Source: an uncultured Verrucomicrobiota bacterium
GTDB taxonomy: Bacteria; Verrucomicrobiota; Kiritimatiellia; RFP12; UBA1067
Direction: 5' to 3'
Length of the DNA stretch: 19,105 nt
Assembly: GCA_946615875.1 (NCBI GenBank)
Contig: CAMOIK010000011.1
Coordinates: forward strand, 1-19,105
Positions within the stretch are counted from its first letter, which is position 1. Every line of letters starts with the position of its first letter. The notes below the pieces were generated by a model. It did no database searches. It was not told where the DNA came from and saw only the letters and a program-made list of their open reading frames with translations. Of the stretch, positions 1-7,016 are shown piece by piece. The translations under genes were made by a program, and so were the position numbers.

Positions 1-122
1 TCGCGCACGAGATAGTCGTGGAACAGCAGGCGCTCGACGCGAGCGACCACTCGCCCGTCGTCTTCGAGTTCGACCTCGCCCCCGCCGAGCCAGGCGCGTT
101 TCACCATCCGTCAGGCGAGTGA
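1..122 (+). CDS. Endonuclease/exonuclease/phosphatase-like protein, C-terminal end only
   Basis: The frame beginning at base 3 is open from the window edge to TGA at 120-122 and encodes 39 residues ending ...HHPSGE. The stretch ALDASDHSPVVFEFDL resembles the C-terminal end of the endonuclease/exonuclease/phosphatase fold, in which a conserved Asp-His pair (SDHxPV) completes the metal-dependent phosphoesterase active site and is followed by a last beta strand. Only this tail is in the window, so substrate and start are unknown. It converges on serA and is separated from it by two hairpins. The assignment rests on one short motif; the frame being open in GC-rich DNA is weak evidence by itself. 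Confidence 0.5.
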   Translation, partial: AHEIVVEQQALDASDHSPVVFEFDLAPAEPGAFHHPSGE

Positions 123-164
123 AATCGCATCGGCCTTGCGCAATCGCCCGGCCGCCTTGAGGCG

Positions 165-192
165 TCGCAAACCGACAGTTGCCGGTTTGCGA
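165..192. terminator. Hairpin downstream of the first gene, possible bidirectional terminator
   Basis: A perfect 10-bp stem (TCGCAAACCG at 165-174 and its complement at 183-192) encloses an 8-base loop, 43 bases after the stop codon at 122. No U-run follows on either strand, so this is a structural candidate and not a classic intrinsic terminator. Confidence 0.4.
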
Positions 193-247
193 GGCGCGGC
201 AAAGGGGCCGTTTGCAAAGCCCATTCAACGACTCTTCCGGACATGGG

Positions 248-293
248 AAGGCTTCGCGGCTGCGGCGCCGATGGCGCCATGCCGCGAAGCCTT
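248..293. terminator. Strong hairpin between the convergent genes, likely serA terminator
   Basis: A perfect 13-bp stem pairs 248-260 (AAGGCTTCGCGGC) with 281-293. The 20-base loop contains GGCGCC twice (264-269 and 273-278), which can extend the structure. It lies 27 bases beyond the serA stop codon. On the + strand the stem is followed by a T-rich stretch (TTGTTCGTCTTCC), while on the serA strand no U-run follows. It could stop transcription from either side. Confidence 0.55.
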
Positions 294-320
294 GTTCGTC
301 TTCCGCGATGCGCGGACTAC

Positions 321-1493
321 TTACTTGATCACCCTCACCCGGATGACCGCCTCGGAAGCCTCGAGAGACTTCACCACCTCAGTCGGTATGGGCGAGTCGG
401 CATCCATGAGCGTGTAGGCGAAATCGCCGCGAGACTTGTTCGCGATCGCGTCGATGTTCACGCCCGCCTTGCCCAGAATGGACGTGAAAGTGCCGATCAT
501 GTTCGCCACGTTCTTGTGGCAGATTGCGATGCGCGCCGCCTTGGTCGGGATTCCCAGCGAACACGCGGGATAGTTGACCGAGTTGACGATGTTGCCATTC
601 TCCAGATAATCGCGCATCTCCTTGACGGCCATGACCGCGCAGTTGTCCTCAGCCTCCTCGGTGGACGCGCCGAGATGGGGGATCACTATGCAACCCTTCT
701 GCCCGGCCGTCGTGGCGTTCGGGAAGTCCGACACGTATTTGCGGACCTTGCCGGACTCGATGGCGGCGAGCATGTCCTTCTCGTTCACGAGCACGTCGCG
801 GGCGGCGTTGATCACGATCACTCCGCGCTTCATCATCGCCAGCGCGTCCGCGTTGATCATTCCCTTGGTGGAGTCCAGCGCCGGGACGTGGATGGTGATG
901 AAGTCGCACGCGCCGTATATCGCTTCGACGTTCTTGCAGTGCTTGACGGCGTGGTCGAGGTTCCAGGCGGCGTCCACCGAGAGATAGGGATCGTAGCCGT
1001 AAACCTCCATGCCAAGCTCTATGGCGGCGTTCGCCACCTTCTGGCCGATCGCGCCCAGGCCGATCACGCCGAGTTTCTTGCCCTGTATCTCGGTGCCGGC
1101 AAACGCCTTCTTGGCCTTTTCCGCCGACTTGCCGATGGCGGGGTCGGCCACGTTGGCCTTGACCCACTCGACGCCGCCGATTATGTCGCGGCTCGCCAGC
1201 AGCATGGCCGCGATCACCAGCTCTTTCACGCCGTTCGCGTTCGCGCCAGGCGTGTTGAAGACCACTATGCCCTTCTTCGCGTATTCGGCGTGGGGGATGT
1301 TGTTCACTCCGGCGCCGGCGCGCGCCACCGCCAGCAGCGATGCACCAGGCGTCAGTTCGTCCATCTTCGCCGAGCGGACGAACGCCGCGTCGGCCTCCTC
1401 GAACTTCTCCGTGCGGGAGTAGTCGTCTGTGAGTTTGTCCAGCCCAACCTCCGCTATGGGGTTGAGACATGCGTACTTGTACTGTTTGCTCAT
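321..1493 (-). CDS. serA: D-3-phosphoglycerate dehydrogenase with ACT domain
   Basis: Oxidises 3-phosphoglycerate with NAD+ in the first committed step of serine synthesis. The 390-residue protein has an N-terminal substrate domain containing FNTPGANANGVKELV (about 79-93), a Rossmann segment with GLGAIG at 145-150 and an acidic YGYDP strand end, the active-site INAARD (Arg232) and the PHLGAST loop (His273). A C-terminal ACT domain (about 320-390) usually serves serine feedback. The catalytic Glu normally found a few residues before the His motif is not evident: the segment reads SDFPNATTAGQKG. ATG at 1493 is preferred because GGAAG lies suitably upstream. An in-frame ATG at 1538 would add 15 residues and lies only about 7 bases from the predicted transcription start. 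The gene has its own promoter and appears monocistronic. Confidence 0.93.
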   Translation of the reverse strand: MSKQYKYACLNPIAEVGLDKLTDDYSRTEKFEEADAAFVRSAKMDELTPGASLLAVARAGAGVNNIPHAEYAKKGIVVFNTPGANANGVKELVIAAMLLASRDIIGGVEWVKANVADPAIGKSAEKAKKAFAGTEIQGKKLGVIGLGAIGQKVANAAIELGMEVYGYDPYLSVDAAWNLDHAVKHCKNVEAIYGACDFITIHVPALDSTKGMINADALAMMKRGVIVINAARDVLVNEKDMLAAIESGKVRKYVSDFPNATTAGQKGCIVIPHLGASTEEAEDNCAVMAVKEMRDYLENGNIVNSVNYPACSLGIPTKAARIAICHKNVANMIGTFTSILGKAGVNIDAIANKSRGDFAYTLMDADSPIPTEVVKSLEASEAVIRVRVIK

Positions 1494-1551
1494 TTTGTTT
1501 CTTCCGTAGAGTTTATCGTGGAATGTGCCGTCACGCATGACGACGCCTTAT

Positions 1552-1560
1552 ATTATACCA
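1552..1560 (-). promoter_or_regulatory. serA promoter, extended -10
   Basis: On the minus strand this reads TGGTATAAT, an extended -10 (TGn plus TATAAT). I see no convincing -35 at 17-19 bases, which fits an extended -10 promoter. Predicted transcription start is near 1545, between the end of the alcohol dehydrogenase gene and serA. Confidence 0.7.
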
Positions 1561-1601
1561 TATTTCTCCGTTCCCGTGGGCGGATTTTCCGCTGCGCGGC
1601 G

Positions 1602-2768
1602 TCAGAGGGATTTGCGCAGGATGGAGAGCACGTCGTCGCGGGTGAGGGTCTTGTAGCCACCGGTGAGGATGAATGTCGCATCTGCGATTTTCGGAAGCAT
1701 CTCCTCGGTGGCGCCCAGCTCCGATATCGACATGGCGACGCCGATCTCCCGCATCCAAGCCTCGAAAGCCGCGAGGCCGTCCGCCGCCACCGCCTCCGGC
1801 GACCTGCCGGCCGACGCCACGCCCCAGACGTTCTCCGCGAAGCGCGCGAACTTCTTCAGCCCGTATGGCATTATGTGCCTGTAGTAGGGAAGCGACACGG
1901 CGGAAAGGGTCATGCCATGGGTGGCGTCGGTGATCGCGCCCACGGCCTGCCCGAGCATATGGACTTCCCAGTCGGTGGGCTTGCCCATGGCGATAAGCGT
2001 ATTCAGCGCCCAAGTGGCCGTCCACATGATGTTGCTTCTCGCTTCGTAGTCCTGCGCATTGGCGACGGCCGCCCTGGACGACGCTACGAGCGAGCGCATC
2101 AGTCCCTCGGCGATGTAGTCGCTGGTGCTGTCGTCGTCGCCACTGAAATACTGCTCCAGTATGTGGCTCATCACGTCGAAGATGCCGGCGACCATGTGGC
2201 GGCGCGGCACGGTGAAGGTGAACTCCGGGTTGAGGATGGAGAACTTCGGGAAGACGTCCGGGCCGAAGACCTTGCCGATCTTCAGTCCGGCGGCGTGGTT
2301 GCTGATGACGCTTCCGCCGTTCATCTCGCTGCCCGTGCCGGCCATCGTGAGGATGGCGCCGACGGGGACTATGCGGCACGACGGCTCCTCGAAGCGGATG
2401 AAATACTTCTCCCACGGATCTTCGTCGCACCATGCCGAGACGCTGACGGCCTTGGCGTAGTCGATCGTGGAGCCGCCTCCGACGGCGAGTATGAGGTCTG
2501 CGTTGCACGCCTTGGCCTTGGCTGCGCCCTCGCGGAGCTTCTCTACGGTGGGATTGGGCATCACGCCGCCATCCTCCACCACTGTCTTTCCGGCGGCGGC
2601 TAGCGCGGCGGCCACCTGATCGTAGATGCCGTTGCGCTTGATGGATCCTCCGCCGTAGGACAGCATCACGGTGGGGCCGAAGTTAGCCAACTCCTTTGCG
2701 AGGGCTGACATGGCGTCCGTGCCGAAGTGCAGACGCGTTGGATTGCAGAACGTGAAGTTTCCCTTCAT
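1602..2768 (-). CDS. Iron-containing alcohol dehydrogenase, YqhD/butanol dehydrogenase type
   Basis: Probably reduces short-chain or reactive aldehydes to alcohols with NAD(P)H, in the cytoplasm. The 388 residues match the group-III alcohol dehydrogenase family at full length and resemble E. coli YqhD: the N-terminal YGGGSIK segment (about 38-44), the nucleotide-binding GGGS at 97-100, the TGSEMN loop (145-150), and four metal ligands as expected for the family (Asp198 and His202 in FDVMSHILEQY, His270 in HMLGQ, His284 in DATHGMT). No key residue is missing. A Shine-Dalgarno (AGGAG) sits 8 bases before ATG 2768. It is the last gene of the row that starts at rnfA, 37 bases after the synthase-like gene. 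In a fermenter it could use up reductant left by Rnf-linked metabolism; substrate and cofactor cannot be read from the sequence. Confidence 0.9.
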   Translation of the reverse strand: MKGNFTFCNPTRLHFGTDAMSALAKELANFGPTVMLSYGGGSIKRNGIYDQVAAALAAAGKTVVEDGGVMPNPTVEKLREGAAKAKACNADLILAVGGGSTIDYAKAVSVSAWCDEDPWEKYFIRFEEPSCRIVPVGAILTMAGTGSEMNGGSVISNHAAGLKIGKVFGPDVFPKFSILNPEFTFTVPRRHMVAGIFDVMSHILEQYFSGDDDSTSDYIAEGLMRSLVASSRAAVANAQDYEARSNIMWTATWALNTLIAMGKPTDWEVHMLGQAVGAITDATHGMTLSAVSLPYYRHIMPYGLKKFARFAENVWGVASAGRSPEAVAADGLAAFEAWMREIGVAMSISELGATEEMLPKIADATFILTGGYKTLTRDDVLSILRKSL

Positions 2769-2805
2769 GGTTTCATCTCCTTGTCTATTGCAAAACAGCT
2801 CTTCG

Positions 2806-4215
2806 TCACGCGAACGCGCGCTCCTCCGGCTCCTCCTCGAGGACTATCGCGGCGGAGCGGCCTCCGCGCGAAGCGTCGCCTATGTATTCCGTCGGGTCGA
2901 AGTTGTCGCCCATCACGACCGCGCGGCGTGGCGAAGCGGCCTCGCCGACCAGCCACGGGCGCGGCTCGGTGATGAGATACGCGCTGGAGGAGAGGTTGGA
3001 GAGCGCTTCCAGCGGCCTGTCGGGCACGATCTGCGGCGGAAGCACGCGCATTCGCAGGGCCATCGCGGTCTTGACGACGCCAGCCGCCATCCCCGCCTTG
3101 AGCGTGTGGCCTATGTTGCCCTTCACCGAACCGATGCCGACGAGGCGGCCGCCAGCGCGGTGCTCGCCCCATATCTTCTGTATGGCGGCGACCTCGCGCG
3201 CCTCCGGCTCGGGCACTCCGGAGCCGTCGGCCTCGACAAGGCCGATCGTGCCCGGCTCGATGCCTGGCCTGTGCAGGGCCTGTGAAAGTATCACCGAGCC
3301 ATCCCCCTCGGGGTTGTGCCCGATGGCCACGGAACGAATGAGCGCATAGATCCTGTCGCGGTCGCGCAACGCGTCCTCGCGGCGCTTCAGCACGAAAAAC
3401 GCCCCGCCCTCGCCAGGGATCGTGCCGTCCGCATCCTGCGAGAACGGCGCGAGCGACGGGCGCGTGGTGAAGCGCGTCACGCCGGAAAGCCCTTCCAGGT
3501 ATGCGCGGCCGACAGGGGAGGTGATCGCGCCGGCCAGGGCGACATCGGCATCGCCGGAACGCAGATCGCGCACCGCCTCCATGATGGCCGCCGCGCCGGT
3601 CAGGTTGCCGGCGTCGAGGATCGTGGCGGCGCCGGAAAACGAGCATTCGCGGGCGATCCACGAGACGAAGCGGAAACCGCTGCCCAGCAGGAAGGATGCG
3701 GCGTTCGGCGTCGGCAGCGACTCGACCAGTTTCGCCTTCACCTCGTCGAGCGCGCTGTCTGGCGCGTTCGGCAGGAAGCGGTGCAGGATGTCGATCGTCT
3801 GGTCGAGGAAGGCCGTGTGCTGCAGCCAGTTCACTGTGGAGGCGTTGAACGGCGGCGCGTATCCCAGGCGGACGGAACCGCGCAGCATTTCTCGCGAATG
3901 CGGACGTATCGAGGCGTCGCCGAGCGCGTCGAAGGCGAGCTGCGTGGCGAAGTAGAGATCCTGGTTTTCGCCCGCATTGATCTGGCGCGGGAAGTTCTGC
4001 ATGGCCTGGACGCAGCTGAAAAGATCGCCCAGCTGCCCAAGCCGCGTGGGATACGGCTTGTCGAATAAGCGTTTCGCGCCGTATGGCAGTTCGCAGTCGG
4101 GACCGGGCACGGAAAGCATGGACCTGCCCGCAACGACCGCGTTCCACAGCGCGCCGGGACTGGCGCACCCTGCGAAGCGGCAGCTCATGCCCACTATCGC
4201 TATCGCACTATCCAT
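2806..4215 (-). CDS. Degenerate beta-ketoacyl synthase (thiolase-fold) lacking catalytic Cys and one His
   Basis: The 469-residue protein begins IAIVGMSCRFAG and continues SPGALWNAVVAG, as in polyketide-type ketosynthases, and keeps LRSGDADVALAGA (218-230), IPGEGGAFFVLKRREDAL (266-283) and GSVKGNIGH (362-370). The nucleophile motif, normally DTACSSS, reads DAGNLTG at 201-207, which puts Asn204 in the Cys position. The first catalytic His motif, VEAHGTG, reads VEADGSG (Asp330). The second His (370) and its Lys365 remain. The C-terminal FGFGGTNAH-type loop is also unrecognisable. Condensing activity is therefore unlikely; a chain-length-factor-like partner role, a decarboxylase or a binding role are alternatives. 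There is no acyl carrier protein, acyltransferase or partner synthase in the window. ATG 4215 starts directly on the conserved N-terminal strand. It lies 24 bases after the MFS gene. Confidence 0.82.
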   Translation of the reverse strand: MDSAIAIVGMSCRFAGCASPGALWNAVVAGRSMLSVPGPDCELPYGAKRLFDKPYPTRLGQLGDLFSCVQAMQNFPRQINAGENQDLYFATQLAFDALGDASIRPHSREMLRGSVRLGYAPPFNASTVNWLQHTAFLDQTIDILHRFLPNAPDSALDEVKAKLVESLPTPNAASFLLGSGFRFVSWIARECSFSGAATILDAGNLTGAAAIMEAVRDLRSGDADVALAGAITSPVGRAYLEGLSGVTRFTTRPSLAPFSQDADGTIPGEGGAFFVLKRREDALRDRDRIYALIRSVAIGHNPEGDGSVILSQALHRPGIEPGTIGLVEADGSGVPEPEAREVAAIQKIWGEHRAGGRLVGIGSVKGNIGHTLKAGMAAGVVKTAMALRMRVLPPQIVPDRPLEALSNLSSSAYLITEPRPWLVGEAASPRRAVVMGDNFDPTEYIGDASRGGRSAAIVLEEEPEERAFA

Positions 4216-4239
4216 AGCCCTGTCGCACCGATATGCGAC

Positions 4240-5481
4240 CTACTTCTTGCTGCGGAGGGTCATGACATTGACGGCGTTGAGTCCATAGCCAACGACCAGC
4301 AGCGCAGCGACGCCGGCCAGCCCCCAGTTGCGGAAGACCGGCAGAGCCACCTGGTTTCCGACGAGGCCGGCCACGCCCCAGGCCGAAAGCGCCGCGCCGT
4401 GTATCTTCGAGATGTTCGTCATCCCGTAGTGGTCGGCCAGCACGGCCGGCAGCACCGAGAAGCCCGCGCCGTAGCAGGCGGGCACCACGACGAGCGCGAG
4501 CGCCAGCAGGACGGGCGCGAACGAACACGCCATCACGCCCACCGAAATGCCGAGGATGATCAGCAGGATGTCCACGCGGCGGGCCAGGCGGTCCGACCAC
4601 CAAGCGAAGAAGAAGCGCCCGGCGCCGTTCATCAGTCCCATGAGCGTGAGGACGAGCGTGGAAAAGCCGTCGGAATACGCCGGTATGGTGGCCATGAGCT
4701 GCTTGGCGAGCGGGATGAGGCAGAGCCCGCACGAGATGTTGAGGAACATGAAGAGCCAGACGCGAAGGAACCATGTGTTGCGCGCCAGCGCGAGGTAGGA
4801 GAATTCAAGCGTCGGCAGAGTGTGCGCGAACGTCTGCTGGACGGCCTTCGGCTTGCGCAGTATCATGGCCGAGAGAGCCATCGGGACGGCGTAGAAGAGA
4901 GCGAAGACCACGAACGCGTTCGCTATGCTGAACACCTCGAAGCCCTCGAAGCGCAGCGTGAACAGCCGCGAGGAGAAGCCGAAGCCCTTGTAGAGGAGCG
5001 TGCAGAGCGACGAGCCTAGGCCGAACGAAATGATCGGCACGGCGGCGGCGATCGCCTTGGCGTTCGGGAACCAGAGCATCATGGTCTTGACCGGCGAGAT
5101 GTAGATGATGCCCGTGCCCGTGCCCAGCAGAGCGCCGTAGCCGAAGTATATGAGCGCGAGCGACTTCATCCTGACGCCGAGCGACGTGAGCAGCAGACCG
5201 CCGATGAACAGCCCCGTGCCGATCAGCGTGGAGAGGCGGATGTTGCGCTCGACGATCTTGCCGAAGAACGCCGCCCCCATTCCCAGGAAGAAAATGCCGA
5301 GCGAGAAGGCGAACTGCACCTGTGCGCGGAGGTTCACGGCGGACTCGGCGTCAGGCGCGATGGCGCGGGCGATCGGGTCCGAGAAGACCGTGAAGGCGTA
5401 GATCTGCCCGACGGAGACCGCGAGCAGGAAAGCCGGAACGACGGCGTGGACTATTCGTCTGGTGGATACTGACATGCTCAT
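4240..5481 (-). CDS. MFS transporter of the oxalate:formate antiporter (OFA) family
   Basis: A 413-residue protein with about 12 hydrophobic segments, moving a small organic anion across the inner membrane. The N-terminal helix with SVGQIYAFTVFSDPIARAI, the LGMGAAFFGKIVER loop after helix 2, and the central loop leading to ARNTWFLRVWLFMFLN match the OFA group, which includes oxalate/formate, lactate- and pyruvate-type carriers. The substrate cannot be told from sequence alone. ATG 5481 is chosen because it overlaps the rnfG stop as ATGA and precedes the first membrane helix closely; an in-frame ATG at 5475 is equally near, and one at 5514 lies inside rnfG. It is translationally coupled to rnfG and occupies the place where rnfE is expected in an rnfABCDGE order, but it is not homologous to RnfE. 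Confidence 0.85.
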   Translation of the reverse strand: MSMSVSTRRIVHAVVPAFLLAVSVGQIYAFTVFSDPIARAIAPDAESAVNLRAQVQFAFSLGIFFLGMGAAFFGKIVERNIRLSTLIGTGLFIGGLLLTSLGVRMKSLALIYFGYGALLGTGTGIIYISPVKTMMLWFPNAKAIAAAVPIISFGLGSSLCTLLYKGFGFSSRLFTLRFEGFEVFSIANAFVVFALFYAVPMALSAMILRKPKAVQQTFAHTLPTLEFSYLALARNTWFLRVWLFMFLNISCGLCLIPLAKQLMATIPAYSDGFSTLVLTLMGLMNGAGRFFFAWWSDRLARRVDILLIILGISVGVMACSFAPVLLALALVVVPACYGAGFSVLPAVLADHYGMTNISKIHGAALSAWGVAGLVGNQVALPVFRNWGLAGVAALLVVGYGLNAVNVMTLRSKK

Positions 5482-5990
5482 AGTTTCGTCGATGCGTCTG
5501 CGATGGCCCTGCATACCGCACGGCTGGTGATGGTGGCGGAGGTTATGGCGTCGATGTCGCCGCCGTCCTTTCTGACGCGGAGCGCAGTGCCGTCCTTGCC
5601 GGCGAACTGCCCCGCGAACTCATGAGAATTGAGCTTCATGCCGAGGCCCGGGGTTTCGGCGGCGGAGAGGGTCTTGTAGCAGACGACCGTCTTCTTGTCG
5701 GCCTCGAAGCCGACCATGAGGACTATGTCGCCGCCGTAGCCGCCCGCGTCGCTTCCCTCGACGGCGTAGCCGACCGCCCGGCCTTCGGCGTCGCGGCCCA
5801 CGAAGACGTCGCCCTGGCGCTCTACCGTGGCCACGGCGGCGGGCATCACCGCCCTGGCGGCGTCTTGCGTCTTCTTGACAAGCATCGTCCTGATCGGCTC
5901 CGCCGTGAGCCTGTTGACGAACGCGAGCACGCCCGCGCACACGCCTGCGATGAGGGTGAGGCTCGCCACGAGTGAGATGATCTTCTTCAT
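5478..5990 (-). CDS. rnfG: Rnf electron transport complex subunit G (covalent FMN subunit)
   Basis: Carries a covalently bound FMN on the outer face of the membrane in the ferredoxin:NAD+ oxidoreductase. The 170 residues begin with one N-terminal membrane helix (about 4-25), followed by the FMN-binding domain with TPGLGMKL (113-120) and the flavinylation motif IDAITSATITS, in which Thr153 would be joined to FMN by ApbE. The motif has Ser instead of the usual Gly before Ala. ATG 5990 gives a protein of normal length with the membrane helix at the start. No Shine-Dalgarno is present: the leader is A/C-rich and free of G for more than 20 bases. It lies 53 bases after rnfD, and its stop overlaps the MFS start. 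Confidence 0.93.
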   Translation of the reverse strand: MKKIISLVASLTLIAGVCAGVLAFVNRLTAEPIRTMLVKKTQDAARAVMPAAVATVERQGDVFVGRDAEGRAVGYAVEGSDAGGYGGDIVLMVGFEADKKTVVCYKTLSAAETPGLGMKLNSHEFAGQFAGKDGTALRVRKDGGDIDAITSATITSRAVCRAIADASTKL

Positions 5991-6043
5991 GATTGTTTGG
6001 TTTGAGGTTGTTGTGATTGCCGCCCGGGCTTGGGTAGCGCCGG

Positions 6044-7015
6044 CTATTTCGCGCCGAACGGCCTGGGCTGCGTCCAGCGGTTTACGAGCGGGCAGATCGC
6101 GTTCATGATGAGGATGGCGAAGGAGCAGCCCTCCGGGTAGCCGCCGAACTGCCTGATGAGCATGCAGAGCAATCCGCATCCGAAGCCGAAGACCAGCTTG
6201 CCCTTGGCGGTAATCGGAGAGGTGACGTAGTCGGTGGCCATGAAGCACGCGCCCAGCATCACGCCGCCCGTGAGCACCTCGACGTGCGCAGGAGCGCGGC
6301 CGGAGACGAGCGCGTAGATCGCCACGGTGGCGATGAAGGCGGCGGGTATGTGCCAGGTGATCACCTTGCGCCACAGCAGGTAGGCCGCGCCGAGCGCCAG
6401 CGCAATCGCGGAGACTTCGCCTATGCAGCCCGGCATGTCGCCGATCAGCAGGTTCCAGAGAGGCGGCACCTGGTCGAGCTGGCCGGCCTTGACGAAGGCG
6501 AGCGGCGTGGCGGTGGTCACGGCGTCCACGCCGCAGGCCGCCTGTGCGCGGCAGCAGCGCGAAACCGGCGCGAGCCAAGTGGTCATCGGGCCGGTGAACG
6601 AGATGAGCATGAAGGCGCGCGCGGCCAGCGCCGGGTTGAACGGGTTCATGCCCAGGCCGCCGAACACCTGCTTCGCCACGGCGATCGCGAACACCGAGCC
6701 GACCATCGCCATCCACAGCGGGATGCCGGCCGGCAGGTTGAGCGCGAGCAGCAGCCCCGTCAGCGCGGCGGAAAGGTCGCCGACCGTCGATTCGCGCCCC
6801 ATGGCCATCCGGCACAGCGCCTCGGTCGTCACGCACGTCGCCACGCACACCAGGATGGTCCAGACCGCCGGCATCCCGAAGAACCAGACGCCGGCCAGGG
6901 TCGTAGGCAAGAGGGCGACGATGACGTCGAGCATGATCCTGCTCACGCTCGATCTGGCGTGGGCGTGCGGGGAACTGGAAAGCACGTAGTGGTTCTCGGC
7001 TGTCTTCGGCTTCAT
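6044..7015 (-). CDS. rnfD: Rnf electron transport complex subunit D (membrane, covalent FMN)
   Basis: A membrane-embedded core subunit of Rnf, related to NqrB, that binds FMN covalently and takes part in ion translocation. The 323 residues contain around eight to ten hydrophobic helices, the family segments GLGMNPFNPALAARAF (120-135) and RQFGGYPEG, and the flavinylation site DAVTTATPLAF, with Thr170 as the expected FMN-linked residue. The usual S/T-G-A-T reads T-T-A-T here. ATG 7015 is one base after the rnfC stop and has a Shine-Dalgarno (AAGGAGG) 9 bases upstream, inside the rnfC end. It is clearly coupled to rnfC. Confidence 0.95.
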   Translation of the reverse strand: MKPKTAENHYVLSSSPHAHARSSVSRIMLDVIVALLPTTLAGVWFFGMPAVWTILVCVATCVTTEALCRMAMGRESTVGDLSAALTGLLLALNLPAGIPLWMAMVGSVFAIAVAKQVFGGLGMNPFNPALAARAFMLISFTGPMTTWLAPVSRCCRAQAACGVDAVTTATPLAFVKAGQLDQVPPLWNLLIGDMPGCIGEVSAIALALGAAYLLWRKVITWHIPAAFIATVAIYALVSGRAPAHVEVLTGGVMLGACFMATDYVTSPITAKGKLVFGFGCGLLCMLIRQFGGYPEGCSFAILIMNAICPLVNRWTQPRPFGAK

Positions 7016-7016
7016 G

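Noticed and set aside
1580..1592. Small hairpin after the alcohol dehydrogenase stop as terminator
   Set aside because: Only five base pairs with a three-base loop and no U-run; too weak to call.
243..2603. A 786-codon open frame on the + strand over serA and the alcohol dehydrogenase
   Set aside because: It is antisense to two well-supported genes, and its translation is rich in Arg, His, Gly, Val and Asp with no family resemblance. Long antisense frames are common in GC-rich DNA.
5478..6043. Unusual flavinylation motifs in RnfG (TSAT) and RnfD (TTAT) as a sign of loss of FMN binding
   Set aside because: The acceptor Thr, the Asp and the Ala are kept, and variation at the Gly position is, as I recall, known in RnfG proteins; this does not argue against flavinylation.
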